Assembly (NCBI RefSeq): GCF_000210075.1
Contig: NC_021017.1
Span: 3,737,888-3,801,887 of the forward strand
Origin: Bacteroides xylanisolvens XB1A
Lineage (GTDB): Bacteria > Bacteroidota > Bacteroidia > Bacteroidales > Bacteroidaceae
Length of the DNA stretch: 64,000 nt
Reading direction: 5' to 3'
A program made the position numbers and the translations under genes. Below, one piece after another: positions 9,200-19,132 of this stretch; the first letter of the stretch is position 1, and each line of letters opens with the position of its first letter. A model generated the notes under the pieces. The model was not told where the DNA came from and made no database searches. It saw only the letters and a program-made list of their open reading frames with translations.

Positions 9200-11413
9200 A
9201 TGTGTAAGATTAAATGTTTATTTCTACTGATGTTGATCGTATTGTGTTCTTCCTGCAAAGAAAGTACAGAAGATGAAAAAGCGATGCAACAGATGGTGGA
9301 ACGTTTATTTCCGGAGTATGCTTCCCAATTTAGTTTTGAACAATCGGAAAAGATTGATAAAGATTGGTATGAAATAGAAGCGCAAGGAGGAACAGTACGA
9401 ATACGGGGAAATAACGCAAATTCGATGGCTGTAGGGCTGAACTATTATCTGAATCATTACTGCCTTACCTCTGTTTCCTGGTATGTGAACGATACGGTGG
9501 AGATGCCGGAAGTATTACCCATGCCACCGGCAAAAATAACTTCGACTGCCCGTTGCAAGAACCGATTCTTTCTTAATTACTGTACCTTCGGTTATACAAT
9601 GCCATGGTGGACATGGAAGGATTGGGAACGGTTGATAGACTGGATGGCTTTAAATGGAATCAATATGCCTTTGGCAATCACCGGACAAGAATCTGTCTGG
9701 TATCGCGTATGGACGAAATTAGGATTGACGGATGAGGAAATACGGAACTATTTCACAGGGCCTGCTCACTTGCCTTGGCATCGTATGTCTAACCTGGATT
9801 ATTGGCAGGGGCCTCTGCCTAAAGAATGGCTGGATACACAAGAAGCATTGCAGAAACAAATCGTAGCCCGTGAACGTCAATTTAATATGCGCCCCATACT
9901 TCCTGCATTTGCCGGACATGTACCGTCGGAACTTAAAAGAATCTATCCGGAAGCTAAGATTAGCCGGATGAGCTCTTGGGGAGGTTTCGAGGATAAATAC
10001 AGAAGCCACTTTCTGGATCCGCTTGACCCATTGTTTGCAACCATACAGAAAGAGTTTCTGGAAGAGCAAACTAAGTTGTTCGGAACAGACCATATTTATG
10101 GGGCAGATCCTTTTAATGAAGTAGCCCCTCCAAGTTGGGAACCGGAATTTTTAGCCAATTGCTCGAAGCATATTTATCAATCGATGACGCATGTCGATCC
10201 GGATGCTACTTGGTTACAAATGACATGGTTATTCTATATTGACCGACATTTATGGACAAACGAACGGGTAGAAGCTTTCTTGAAAGCAGTCCCTCAAGAT
10301 AAACTGTTGCTACTGGACTATTATTGTGAGAATACTGAAGTCTGGAAGCAGACAGATCGGTATTTCGGGCAACCATATTTATGGTGCTATTTAGGAAATT
10401 TCGGAGGAAATACAATGCTTGCCGGAAACACCAAAGAAGTGGGGAAACGAATCGAAAATGTATATACCAATGGTGGAGAAAACTTTTCGGGACTGGGTTC
10501 TACTTTGGAGGGGTTTGATGTAAATCCTTTCATGTATGAATATGTTTTCAGTAAAGCATGGGATTGTAATCTGCCGGACTCTGTATGGATAGAACAACTG
10601 GCAGACAGGCGAATTGGCTTGAGAAACCAACAAATGCGTCGGGCATGGAAATTGCTTTATGACAGTATTTATACAGTACCAGCTGCTTTGGGACAAGGGG
10701 CATTGATGAATGCGCGTCCTTGTTTAAAAGGAAATGGCAATTGGACAACTACGCCTACGGTAGCGTATTCTAATGAAACTTTGTTTGAGGTATGGGAGAT
10801 GTTGTTGAAAGCCGGAGAACATCGACATTCTGCTTATGAATATGATGTTGTTAATATAGGAAGGCAAGTGCTGGGGAATTATTTCGGGAAGCTTCGCGAT
10901 GAATTTGCGGAAGCTTATTCCCGGAAGCAATTACCGCTATTAAAACAAAAAGGAGCTGAAATGAAACAACTACTGCGTGATGTTGATACTTTATTAAGTA
11001 CACAATCTTCTTTTTTACTGGGAAAATGGATTGAAGATGCCCGTTCATTAGGTACAGACGAAGTTTCTAAAAACTATTACGAAGAAAATGCCCGTACTAT
11101 CGTTTCAACCTGGGGAGATAAAGATCAGAGTTTAAACGATTACGCAAATCGTACTTGGGGAGGTTTAGTATCGGGATATTATGCGCCTCGTTGGGAAATG
11201 TTTATAGATGAAGTTATTCGCTCTGTTTCTAACAAGCAGCCGTTTAATGCTGATGCTTTTCATCAAAGAGTGACGCAGTTTGAAATTGACTGGGTCAAGT
11301 CACATGAACGTTATCCTTCCGAACCGGTTGGTAATGTTGTTGAGATTGCTACTTTATTGATGAATAAATACAAGGATTCAATTTTAAAAGAAAAACACAA
11401 TGAGAATAATTAG
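9200..11413 (+). CDS. Alpha-N-acetylglucosaminidase, glycoside hydrolase family 89
   Basis: GH89 (NAGLU) enzyme of 737 aa that removes terminal alpha-linked GlcNAc, for example from gastric-type mucin O-glycans or heparan sulfate ends. Lipobox CSSC puts the lipidated Cys at about residue 19, so it is membrane-anchored. An N-terminal mixed domain covers residues ~25-110. The central TIM barrel has the family's WWTWKDWERLIDWMALNGINMPLA region, and a C-terminal helical domain follows. Catalytic glutamates are predicted at E307 (GADPFNEVAPP) and E437 (STLEGFDVNPFMYE). Both signatures are intact and length is normal. It overlaps the next gene by 14 bp, so those two are translationally coupled. It is the only recognisable glycoside hydrolase in this PUL. 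Confidence 0.93.
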   Translation: MCKIKCLFLLMLIVLCSSCKESTEDEKAMQQMVERLFPEYASQFSFEQSEKIDKDWYEIEAQGGTVRIRGNNANSMAVGLNYYLNHYCLTSVSWYVNDTVEMPEVLPMPPAKITSTARCKNRFFLNYCTFGYTMPWWTWKDWERLIDWMALNGINMPLAITGQESVWYRVWTKLGLTDEEIRNYFTGPAHLPWHRMSNLDYWQGPLPKEWLDTQEALQKQIVARERQFNMRPILPAFAGHVPSELKRIYPEAKISRMSSWGGFEDKYRSHFLDPLDPLFATIQKEFLEEQTKLFGTDHIYGADPFNEVAPPSWEPEFLANCSKHIYQSMTHVDPDATWLQMTWLFYIDRHLWTNERVEAFLKAVPQDKLLLLDYYCENTEVWKQTDRYFGQPYLWCYLGNFGGNTMLAGNTKEVGKRIENVYTNGGENFSGLGSTLEGFDVNPFMYEYVFSKAWDCNLPDSVWIEQLADRRIGLRNQQMRRAWKLLYDSIYTVPAALGQGALMNARPCLKGNGNWTTTPTVAYSNETLFEVWEMLLKAGEHRHSAYEYDVVNIGRQVLGNYFGKLRDEFAEAYSRKQLPLLKQKGAEMKQLLRDVDTLLSTQSSFLLGKWIEDARSLGTDEVSKNYYEENARTIVSTWGDKDQSLNDYANRTWGGLVSGYYAPRWEMFIDEVIRSVSNKQPFNADAFHQRVTQFEIDWVKSHERYPSEPVGNVVEIATLLMNKYKDSILKEKHNENN

Positions 11414-13268
11414 TTATATTTCAAGTATAATCATCGCTTTTTCTGCATTGGCTATCATGAGCGGATGCAAAGATTCGGAAGTTGTTGATGACGGCTTTCG
11501 TACAACAATGGCTAAAGCCTCTGATGTGAAATTAAATAAAGTTGCCTATTGGCCGGGAGATCCTGTAAATTGCTCTTTTACCTTGAAAAATGAAACGAAC
11601 TATCCGATGGATATTCGTGAAGTAAAAGTGGTGATTCAGAACTTGGATGATGGAGGGTGTGTATTGACAGAAAAGTCTGTTGCTTCCCATATTCAAATAG
11701 AACCGGGACAATCTGTTCCTGTGGATACCGGGACACTGTATACCCTTCCAGCTGCATTAAAGCCTTCTTCCTTCTGTGCTGTCAAGTTCCTGTTAGATTT
11801 TGAAGATGGGATAACCACTACAATTGACGGAACATATTTCAGAGCTGTCAACGAGCAGTCGCTGTTGACTTACGATATTCAAAAGTTAGATTATCAGGGA
11901 CTTCCTGTTTATCGTCAGATAGGAGATATGAGTGCCGGGTTCGGTGTATTAAAAACGATAGTTGCTTTCGATCAGGGAATAGCTGCCACCATGGAGGAGG
12001 CTCCGCAGGGTGGTACTTATCCGGTTGCGCCTACTCCGGAGTTTTTGCAACGTTCCGTTCGCAAAACTGTTGAGCTTTACAATTCGGAGATCGGAGCTGC
12101 CACAAAGATAAAGAGAGTGGTGATTGGAACGGGGATCGCATCTGTTTCTTACTTTGCAACAATGATGGGGGCAGCCTATTTACCTATTCATTATCTGGTA
12201 TCGGTTAATTCTGCTTCCGAAGTACAAGCTATACTCGATTATTCCAATCAAAATGGATATGCCTCTTATGCCACATTGGGTTATGACGGTTCTATGCCCG
12301 GAGTGGGAGTTGCCTGGATAAAATTATTGGATTTGCCGGAAGAATATAAGCAATTTATAAAAGATCATCAGGTAGAAGAAGTTTATATTTATGGAGTAGG
12401 TCAGGAAGGACATGGAGAGTCTTATTCCCGAAGGGTTTTGACGCAGAATACAATTACCGATGAATATGCACCTGGTTCTTTATATATATTGTATACTAAC
12501 TTTGGTTCGGATGCTGATATTGACGCACTGAAACATCGGTTGTATGACTATAATCAGTTAAAATTGGGTGAAGGACAGTATATCTCTGATTGGGAAAGTG
12601 GAATTGTCGATGATCAGATAGCCAATATATCCGGCTCTGCGCAAGCGATGGCAAATGTGAAAGCTTATACGATTGAGACTGATGATATGATGGCTTTGTA
12701 CAATATATCTTCTTTCCTGACGCTTCAATATATAAAAAAGAATCAAAGCAAGTTGCAGGCACCTTTTGTGAATGGAGTTATTTTTAACGAGTATCTTACG
12801 AATCACCCTCAATATGAAGCGTTTGTTGGATATGTACCTTTATTATATTGGCAATTTAATTCGGCGGCTTCTACAGTAGAACGTATTGATGGTTATCTGA
12901 AGTCAGCTATTGCCGGGTATTTTCCTGATGTTGTTGATCATTTGTATGAGGGATCTTTCTATCTGAATTCTAATATGAGACGCTATGAGTTTTATGACGA
13001 GCTGACAGCAAGAGGTGTCACTTCGGAGAATATTAGAATTAGGCAGAGTGTAGATAAATGGAATCCGGAAGATGATGGAGAAACGGAAGAGTATTTGGGA
13101 CGCATTAATCATAAAATAGGTTCGGCTGAAGAATTTGCTTATGATATAATTGAACGTATTGGAGTGCAGAAGTATCGGAATACGGTTAAGTCGATGGAGT
13201 ACCTGACATTGGAGGAGCTTCGTACTATTTGTGCACAGGTTGGAAATATGAGATTAGTAGAACATTGA
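11400..13268 (+). CDS. Uncharacterised lipoprotein, paralogue A (PUL 1)
   Basis: 622 aa, family not recognised. The signal peptide ends in lipobox IMSGC (lipidated Cys about residue 23). Residues ~40-150 look like an immunoglobulin-type domain (VNCSFTLKNETNYPMDIREV pattern). The remaining ~450 residues form a domain shared with the next gene; strongly conserved blocks are LVSVNS (266-271), ATLGYD (291-296), GVGVAWIKLL (301-310), GSLYILYT (359-366) and DWES (397-400). The dense conserved core and acidic residues suggest an enzyme, but no catalytic motif of a known glycosidase family is evident. The start overlaps the GH89 stop by 14 bp. A carbohydrate-active role is inferred from context only. 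Confidence 0.8.
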   Translation: MRIISYISSIIIAFSALAIMSGCKDSEVVDDGFRTTMAKASDVKLNKVAYWPGDPVNCSFTLKNETNYPMDIREVKVVIQNLDDGGCVLTEKSVASHIQIEPGQSVPVDTGTLYTLPAALKPSSFCAVKFLLDFEDGITTTIDGTYFRAVNEQSLLTYDIQKLDYQGLPVYRQIGDMSAGFGVLKTIVAFDQGIAATMEEAPQGGTYPVAPTPEFLQRSVRKTVELYNSEIGAATKIKRVVIGTGIASVSYFATMMGAAYLPIHYLVSVNSASEVQAILDYSNQNGYASYATLGYDGSMPGVGVAWIKLLDLPEEYKQFIKDHQVEEVYIYGVGQEGHGESYSRRVLTQNTITDEYAPGSLYILYTNFGSDADIDALKHRLYDYNQLKLGEGQYISDWESGIVDDQIANISGSAQAMANVKAYTIETDDMMALYNISSFLTLQYIKKNQSKLQAPFVNGVIFNEYLTNHPQYEAFVGYVPLLYWQFNSAASTVERIDGYLKSAIAGYFPDVVDHLYEGSFYLNSNMRRYEFYDELTARGVTSENIRIRQSVDKWNPEDDGETEEYLGRINHKIGSAEEFAYDIIERIGVQKYRNTVKSMEYLTLEELRTICAQVGNMRLVEH

Positions 13269-13301
13269 TATAACATCGGATTTAAGATTTAAACTAACGA
13301 A

Positions 13302-14996
13302 ATGAATATAAAACAATTGATGGTAACTTTCTTCATTGCACTATTGGCAGGAGGAGAGATTGGAGCTCGTGTGCTGACGGATAAATTCGTTTATTCACAA
13401 GGGGAGAAGGTTGTGTTTACTTTTGATGGGAAGTCAGAAGGTAAAACGATTATACTGAAATATCTCTCCAAGAAAGGAGAACCGGTTCTTGCGGAGATTG
13501 GCGGAGAACCATTTGTTTGGGAAGTTCCTTCAGAATTTACGCCTGCAGCCGTAGGTGTTTATCAAAAAGAGGAGGGACAGTTGACATATTCTTCTTATTT
13601 TAGGGTGGTAACTCCCGGAATGTTGACTACCTATCAGATTGCTAAAGAGGAATATAAAGGTTTGAATGTGTTTATGCTCGATGGTGGGATGAGTGCGGAA
13701 TATGCTGTCCAAAAATCTTTAGCTAATCTGACGGCAGGTGTGAGCCATACATGGCGGATTGGTCCGGGAGGAGGTCCCAAACCGGTATGGGGGACACCTG
13801 ATTTCCTTCAACAATCCGTTCAGCATACAGTAGATTTATATAATGAGTATTTGGGTAAGTCGAAGAAACTTAAAACTGTGATAATAGCTACGGGAGTACC
13901 GGCGGTTCCTTATCTTTCTGCAGCTATGGAGGCTCCCGTATTGCCATTACATTTTTTGGTTTCTGTCAATTCTACCAAAGAAGTTTCTTCTATATTGGAA
14001 TATTCCTCGCAAGCTGGAGTACCCTGTTATGCGACATTGGGATATGATGCTTCCATGGATGGTGTCGGAGTTGCCTGGATAAAATTATTGGCTTTGCCTG
14101 ATGAATATCGGAAGTTTATAATAGAACATGAAGTAGAAAATGTAATTATCGCAGGCATAGGAGAAGACGTGAAAAGTGAATCTTATTGTCGGAAACTTAG
14201 TAAAACCGGAGTGGATGGTCAGGAGTATGCAGACGGCTCTCTTTATATTTTATATACCCAATCCGGTTCAGAGCATGACATCAAAACGATATCAAGAAAT
14301 GTCGTGGACTATGATACGTTATCTCTTGAAAAAGGTAAGGACTTGGCCGATTGGGAGAGCGGTGTTGTCAACAGGCAGATTGATAATATATCAAAAGGTA
14401 TTTGTGAACATACTCCGGCACAAGTTTATTCTTTGATTGCTACTCATGATATGATGGATATGTATAATCTCGGTGCAAATATGGGTATGTATTTTATGTA
14501 TAAGAATCGGGAGCAAACAAAGGTTTCCGTACAGGGGACTTATTTAAATGAATATTTAATATCACAACCTTTGTATGAGTTGACTCAAGGATATATTCCA
14601 TTATTGTTTTGGCAGTTTGTTCCTCCTGTATCAACGATCGACAGGATAAAACGTGATATACAGAAAGTGGTGGATACTTATGAAAAAGGTGTTCTCTTGG
14701 AGAATAAAACCGTACATGTGAATGCACGTATCGGGAAAGAAGAGTTGGTACAGGAATTGAAGAAAAGGGGATTTCGGTTTGTTACTAAGCGCAAAGATAA
14801 TGTGGAAGAATTGTGGAACCTATCCGATGGAATAAATTCTCCTTGTGAAGAGGTTGTACAGAATATAGTGGAACAGATTGGGGTAAAACAATATCAGACT
14901 CAATGTAAGAATGCATTGTATTTAAATATGGGTGATCTTAAACTAGTAACGAATAATATTCCGGGACTTGTCTTTCATTCTTTTAAGAAAAAGTAG
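13302..14996 (+). CDS. Uncharacterised secreted protein, paralogue B (PUL 1)
   Basis: 564 aa, paralogue of the preceding protein. It has an ordinary Sec signal peptide (to about residue 22, LLAGGEIGA) without a lipobox Cys, so it is probably periplasmic while its sister is a lipoprotein. A short beta domain (residues ~24-103) precedes the shared region, which repeats LVSVNS, ATLGYD, GVGVAWIKLL, GSLYILYT and DWES at matching spacing. Local identity is high in the blocks and low between them, as in an old duplication with a conserved active core. It lies 33 bp after paralogue A. Function unknown; its place in the PUL suggests action on the imported glycan. Confidence 0.8.
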   Translation: MNIKQLMVTFFIALLAGGEIGARVLTDKFVYSQGEKVVFTFDGKSEGKTIILKYLSKKGEPVLAEIGGEPFVWEVPSEFTPAAVGVYQKEEGQLTYSSYFRVVTPGMLTTYQIAKEEYKGLNVFMLDGGMSAEYAVQKSLANLTAGVSHTWRIGPGGGPKPVWGTPDFLQQSVQHTVDLYNEYLGKSKKLKTVIIATGVPAVPYLSAAMEAPVLPLHFLVSVNSTKEVSSILEYSSQAGVPCYATLGYDASMDGVGVAWIKLLALPDEYRKFIIEHEVENVIIAGIGEDVKSESYCRKLSKTGVDGQEYADGSLYILYTQSGSEHDIKTISRNVVDYDTLSLEKGKDLADWESGVVNRQIDNISKGICEHTPAQVYSLIATHDMMDMYNLGANMGMYFMYKNREQTKVSVQGTYLNEYLISQPLYELTQGYIPLLFWQFVPPVSTIDRIKRDIQKVVDTYEKGVLLENKTVHVNARIGKEELVQELKKRGFRFVTKRKDNVEELWNLSDGINSPCEEVVQNIVEQIGVKQYQTQCKNALYLNMGDLKLVTNNIPGLVFHSFKKK

Positions 14997-15076
14997 CAAG
15001 ATGTTTATTGGTTACAGTAGTAACACCTGCTGAACTGAATAAGTTAGCAAGCAAATAAGTTAAAATTGTATGGATT

Positions 15077-15110
15077 AGCAGAGGGTTATCAAAAAACTCT
15101 CTGCTTTTCT
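15077..15110 (+). terminator. Terminator of PUL 1
   Basis: AGCAGAG (15077-15083) pairs with CTCTGCT (15099-15105), followed by TTTTCT. It ends the PUL 1 transcript just before the next promoter. Confidence 0.7.
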
Positions 15111-15112
15111 GC

Positions 15113-15142
15113 TTGACTTCTGTTGCGAAATGATTACTTTTG
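15113..15142 (+). promoter_or_regulatory. Bacteroidota-type promoter for the coiled-coil protein
   Basis: TTG at 15113-15115, 19 bp, then TACTTTTG at 15135-15142. Because this box lies inside the TTG-initiated N-terminal extension of the following ORF, it supports ATG 15171 as the real start. Confidence 0.75.
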
Positions 15143-15170
15143 CGCACGTTATCAATTCACAACTGAAACT

Positions 15171-16043
15171 ATGAGTAAAAAAAGCCTTCTTATTGCGGCC
15201 GTGGCTATCTTGGTGATAGCTATTATTGGTATTACTTATTTATTGTTTACCGAAAAAAAAGCTAATCGGGAGTTAGTGCAGGAATTCCAATTGGATAAGG
15301 AAGATCTGGAAAACGAATATAGTCGTTTTGTGCAAGAATATGATGAATTGAAGTTTAAGGTTACTAATGACTCATTAGGAGTATTGTTAGAACAGGAACA
15401 GTTAAAGACCCAACGTCTATTAGAAGAACTTCGTACTGTGAAGAGTTCGAATGCAACAGAGATTCGTCGTTTAAAGAAAGAATTGGCTACTTTACGTAAA
15501 GTAATGGTTGGTTATATTAATCAGATTGATTCACTAAATAAACTGGCTGCACAGCAGAAACAGGTCATTGCAGAAGTAACACAAAAATATAATCAGGCTT
15601 CACAACAAATCAGTAACCTTTCCGAAGAAAAGAAAAATCTGGATAAGAAGGTGACGTTAGCCGCACAACTCGATGCAACTAATATTCGTATCGAACCACG
15701 CAATAAACGCGGTAAAGTGGCGAAGAAGGTGAAAGATGTGGTGAAATTGGCTATCAGTTTCACGGTCGTGAAGAATATAACTGCTGAAAACGGTGAACGT
15801 ACCATTTATATACGTATTACCAAACCCGATAATGATGTACTGACCAAGAGTGCATCCAATACTTTCCCTTATGAAAACCGTACATTGGTTTATTCAATTA
15901 AGAAGTATATTGAGTATAACGGAGAAGAACAGAATATCAATGTGTTTTGGGATGTAGAAGAGTTTCTATATGCCGGAAATTACCGGGTAGATATTTTTGA
16001 AGGCGGGAACCTGATTGGTTCGCAGTCGTTTACATTAAATTAA
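15171..16043 (+). CDS. Membrane-anchored coiled-coil protein
   Basis: 290 aa from ATG 15171; a 16-codon extension from TTG 15123 would contain the promoter and is rejected. One N-terminal membrane segment (residues ~5-25, LLIAAVAILVIAIIGITYLL) is followed by a long charged coiled coil (~30-165). A compact C-terminal beta domain (~175-290) contains ERTIYIRITKPDNDVLT and ends in a GSQSFTLN strand. Similar Bacteroides proteins have been loosely labelled chromosome-partitioning proteins, but nothing here (no Walker motif) supports ParA. The coiled coil probably projects into the periplasm. It is monocistronic: own promoter, a terminator before it and a convergent neighbour after it. Function unknown. 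Confidence 0.8.
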   Translation: MSKKSLLIAAVAILVIAIIGITYLLFTEKKANRELVQEFQLDKEDLENEYSRFVQEYDELKFKVTNDSLGVLLEQEQLKTQRLLEELRTVKSSNATEIRRLKKELATLRKVMVGYINQIDSLNKLAAQQKQVIAEVTQKYNQASQQISNLSEEKKNLDKKVTLAAQLDATNIRIEPRNKRGKVAKKVKDVVKLAISFTVVKNITAENGERTIYIRITKPDNDVLTKSASNTFPYENRTLVYSIKKYIEYNGEEQNINVFWDVEEFLYAGNYRVDIFEGGNLIGSQSFTLN

Positions 16044-16272
16044 TATCGGGGTATTATTTTTCTCTATCGATATTTTATTTTTCTTCTATATTAACTAACC
16101 CGATGGTCTGTTTTTAATATTTCTTCGGGTAACAGCTGTTCTTTTATGGATGAACTGGGGAAAGAACTGCATAAATAATTGCAATAATATACAGAAAATA
16201 GGGTGAATGTAGCATGAATTTGCATACAATATGCGGCTTTTTAATCGTAGAAGCCTTCGTTGGATTAAAATC

Positions 16273-16338
16273 AACGAACTGTCCCTCACCGAGGAACTTA
16301 TCCTTCCTCGGTGAGGGACAGTTCGTTTCTCGGTGAGG
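16273..16338. repeat. 24-bp perfect inverted repeat plus extra half-unit, ACCGAGGAA core
   Basis: Arms 16273-16296 and 16304-16327 are exact reverse complements around a 7-nt loop. Within them are ACCGAGGAA (16288-16296) and TTCCTCGGT (16304-16312). A further TTTCTCGGT at 16326-16334 lies exactly 22 bp on. The element sits between convergent genes and could terminate both. The remainder of 16044-16677 is AT-rich and shows no supportable gene. Confidence 0.85.
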
Positions 16339-16677
16339 AAGTCATATGGGAATGATTGGAAGCAGTTTTTCTCTCTAGTTTGTATGCGAATAAAGATAAG
16401 GAGAAATTGATAAAATGAAGGACTGTTGTCTATAAAAGAATGATTTGCAAATGCAATCAGTATAATTTTAATCTTATTGAGTAAATATAGGGGGAAATCA
16501 TGTTAATCTGATTTCTGAAGATAGTAAATCCCGGCCCTTTTTCTCTTTAGTTGGAATCTATACCCAATTTGTTGCATTCCCAACAGCTTGAATGTCCCTT
16601 TTTTTAGAAGTTCTATTTTTAAGTACCGTATAGTTGAATCGGGTGATGAGGAATAACGGTTGCATAATGTGAACTGC

Positions 16678-17547
16678 TTACCGTCTTCCGTCAGCTCCCC
16701 ACATCATTTTGCTGCGGAGTGTATCGAAAAAAATGTGATTAAAACGTTTCACTACCTTTATGCTGTAATCTGCCCGACGGATGGTTAGTTGAGTCGTTTC
16801 TTTGCAAGTCTCGCTCCTCCCGTCGATGGCGACGAGGAAGTTGTGACTTCTGCTTTCTACATCTAATGTAATCTCCCAGTCATCCCGAATAACGATAGGG
16901 CGGACGTTGAGACTATGTGGAGCCACCGGAGTGATGGCAATAGTGTTGGAATGAGGGACGATGATCGGGCCTCCTACACTCAAAGAGTAGGCTGTGGAAC
17001 CTGTTGGAGTGGCAATTACTAACCCGTCAGCTTGATAAGTATTCAGATACGCGCCATTAATAGCTGTCCGGATACTAATCATTGAGGAGCTGTCTCGTTT
17101 GAGAATAGCTATTTCGTTGAGGGCATAAGGAGAATCTTGGAGATGTTTGTCGTTGCAGATCAACTGAAGTACGCTCCGTTCCTCCACACTATATCTGCCG
17201 TTTTGGATTTCATCAAATGTTTCCTCCATTTCCTCCGGCGAAATATCTGCCAGAAATCCTAAACGTCCTGTGTTAATTCCCAAAATAGGAATCCCTTTTC
17301 TTCCTACGCGGCGGGCAGCTTTCAGAAATGTTCCGTCGCCTCCGATGCTGATTACCATATCGGCAGTAAAATCATCACCATCAAATAATTGATCTGCTTT
17401 AATATCCATATTTTCAGAAACTAGGAATTGATAAAATTCCCTGCACATACCAATCTCTGCTCCCTGTTTCTTTAAAAGTTTAAACAAGGTGACAGCATGA
17501 GAGGACTTTTTAGCCTGATAAGTATTTCCGAAAATGGCGAATTTCAT
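16678..17547 (-). CDS. nadK: NAD kinase
   Basis: Phosphorylates NAD to NADP in the cytoplasm. 289 aa from ATG at 17547, the usual length. The ORF continues upstream by 90 codons, but that part overlaps pdxJ in antisense and lacks family sequence; [11 protein letters not shown] is the normal NadK start. The nucleotide-binding GGDGT is at 69-73 and the NAD-binding TGSTAYS at 182-188, with the conserved [16 protein letters not shown] block complete. Transcribed divergently from pdxJ and convergently with the coiled-coil gene. Its promoter must lie in the ~150 bp shared with pdxJ; no good -7 box is obvious on this strand. Confidence 0.95.
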   Translation of the reverse strand: MKFAIFGNTYQAKKSSHAVTLFKLLKKQGAEIGMCREFYQFLVSENMDIKADQLFDGDDFTADMVISIGGDGTFLKAARRVGRKGIPILGINTGRLGFLADISPEEMEETFDEIQNGRYSVEERSVLQLICNDKHLQDSPYALNEIAILKRDSSSMISIRTAINGAYLNTYQADGLVIATPTGSTAYSLSVGGPIIVPHSNTIAITPVAPHSLNVRPIVIRDDWEITLDVESRSHNFLVAIDGRSETCKETTQLTIRRADYSIKVVKRFNHIFFDTLRSKMMWGADGRR

Positions 17548-17666
17548 AAGCAATATCATTAGTTCAGGATGCAAATTTGGCATTTTTTCTTGGATTTCTA
17601 CTTTAAATAACCAAAAAAGAACCCATAATGCGTTTCGTATTATTAGGCAACTAATAATAATATTTG

Positions 17667-17674
17667 TATTTTTG
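17667..17674 (+). promoter_or_regulatory. Candidate -7 box for pdxJ
   Basis: TATTTTTG fits TAnnTTTG, 22 bp before the pdxJ ATG, giving a very short leader. The -33 element is weak. Confidence 0.5.
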
Positions 17675-17695
17675 CGGCAAATATAACGTAGAACT

Positions 17696-18412
17696 ATGAC
17701 TAAATTAAGTGTAAACATAAACAAGATTGCTACGCTAAGGAATGCTCGCGGAGGAAATGTTCCCGATGTAGTAAAGGTAGCGCTTGATTGTGAATCTTTT
17801 GGTGCAGACGGTATCACTGTTCATCCTCGTCCCGATGAACGCCACATTCGTCGTTCAGATGTATATGATTTGCGCCCTTTGTTGCGCACGGAATTTAATA
17901 TCGAAGGTTATCCCGCTCCGGAGTTTATTGACCTGGTGTTGAAAGTTAAACCTCATCAAGTAACTTTGGTTCCCGATGATCCTTCACAAATTACTTCTAA
18001 TTCCGGTTGGGACACCAAAGCAAATCTGGAATTCCTTACTGAAGTTCTCGATCAGTTTAACAGCGCCGGTATTCGTACTTCCGTTTTTGTGGCAGCCGAT
18101 CCTGAAATGGTGGAATATGCAGCAAAAGCGGGAGCGGATCGTGTCGAACTGTATACCGAACCATACGCAACGAACTATCCGAAGAATCCGGAAGCTGCCA
18201 TCGCTCCTTTTATCGAAGCCGCAAAGACTGCCCGTAAACTGGGTATCGGATTGAACGCCGGACACGACTTGAGTCTGGTTAATTTAAATTATTTCTATAA
18301 AAACATTCCTTGGGTGGATGAAGTCTCCATCGGACATGCGTTGATTAGCGATGCGTTGTATCTGGGACTCGAACGTACCATTCAGGAATATAAAAACTGT
18401 CTACGCTCATGA
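17696..18412 (+). CDS. pdxJ: Pyridoxine 5'-phosphate synthase
   Basis: Condenses 1-deoxyxylulose 5-phosphate with 3-amino-1-hydroxyacetone 1-phosphate to form pyridoxine 5'-phosphate, the last step of DXP-dependent vitamin B6 synthesis. 238 aa TIM barrel with the family's early [26 protein letters not shown] and C-terminal [13 protein letters not shown] and [14 protein letters not shown] blocks. Complete and of normal length. The stop overlaps the ExbB start by 4 bp (ATGA), so it heads an operon with the TonB energising genes. Confidence 0.97.
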   Translation: MTKLSVNINKIATLRNARGGNVPDVVKVALDCESFGADGITVHPRPDERHIRRSDVYDLRPLLRTEFNIEGYPAPEFIDLVLKVKPHQVTLVPDDPSQITSNSGWDTKANLEFLTEVLDQFNSAGIRTSVFVAADPEMVEYAAKAGADRVELYTEPYATNYPKNPEAAIAPFIEAAKTARKLGIGLNAGHDLSLVNLNYFYKNIPWVDEVSIGHALISDALYLGLERTIQEYKNCLRS

Positions 18413-19125
18413 ATGCAATGATCTTGTTAGCCCAAGGGGCTATGAATATGGCCGACTCGCTGGCTACTGCCAACCCCGTATTGACGGAGGTGAATGCTCC
18501 TGAAATGAACATGCTTGATATGGCTATCAAGGGTGGATGGATTATGATTGTGCTGGGTGTATTGTCGGTTGTCTGTTTCTATATCCTGTTTGAACGTAAC
18601 TACATGATTCGTAAGGCAGGAAAAGAGGACCCGATGTTTATGGAGCGGATTAAAGACTATATTCATAGCGATGAGATCAAAGCGGCTATTAACTATTGCC
18701 GTACGATAAACACCCCTTCGGCACGTATGATAGAAAAAGGGATCAGCCGTTTAGGACGTCCTATTAACGATGTACAGGTAGCTATTGAGAATGTAGGTAA
18801 TATTGAAGTGGCAAAGCTGGAAAAAGGATTGACTGTAATGGCAACTATTTCCGGAGGTGCTCCGATGCTCGGATTCCTCGGTACGGTGACCGGTATGGTA
18901 CGTGCATTCTATGAAATGGCGAATGCCGGAAGCGGAAACATTGATATCACTTTGCTTTCTGGTGGTATCTATGAAGCTATGATTACTACGGTCGGTGGTC
19001 TGATTGTCGGTATCATTGCTATGTTTGCCTACAATTATCTGGTGATGCTGGTAGACCGTGTGGTAAATAAAATGGAGTCTCGTACAATGGAGTTCATGGA
19101 CTTGTTGAACGAGCCGGCAAAATAA
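18409..19125 (+). CDS. exbB: MotA/TolQ/ExbB proton channel protein
   Basis: Inner-membrane proton channel subunit, 238 aa. Membrane segments are seen near residues 38-60 ([20 protein letters not shown]), ~145-165 ([19 protein letters not shown]) and ~180-215 ([22 protein letters not shown]), with the conserved glycine/threonine-rich channel motifs intact. With the ExbD and TonB proteins that follow within a few bases, it should form a complex that turns proton-motive force into mechanical work at TonB-dependent transporters. TolQ is an alternative name; the linked TonB-like protein favours ExbB. Confidence 0.92.
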   Translation: MNAMILLAQGAMNMADSLATANPVLTEVNAPEMNMLDMAIKGGWIMIVLGVLSVVCFYILFERNYMIRKAGKEDPMFMERIKDYIHSDEIKAAINYCRTINTPSARMIEKGISRLGRPINDVQVAIENVGNIEVAKLEKGLTVMATISGGAPMLGFLGTVTGMVRAFYEMANAGSGNIDITLLSGGIYEAMITTVGGLIVGIIAMFAYNYLVMLVDRVVNKMESRTMEFMDLLNEPAK

Positions 19126-19132
19126 TAGGCTG

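Noticed and set aside
16095..16289. 64-aa minus-strand frame between the coiled-coil gene and nadK
   Set aside because: Low-complexity hydrophobic/basic translation without a start signal; it runs into the inverted repeat.
17548..17817. 90-codon N-terminal extension of NAD kinase
   Set aside because: Overlaps pdxJ in antisense and precedes the standard [11 protein letters not shown] start.
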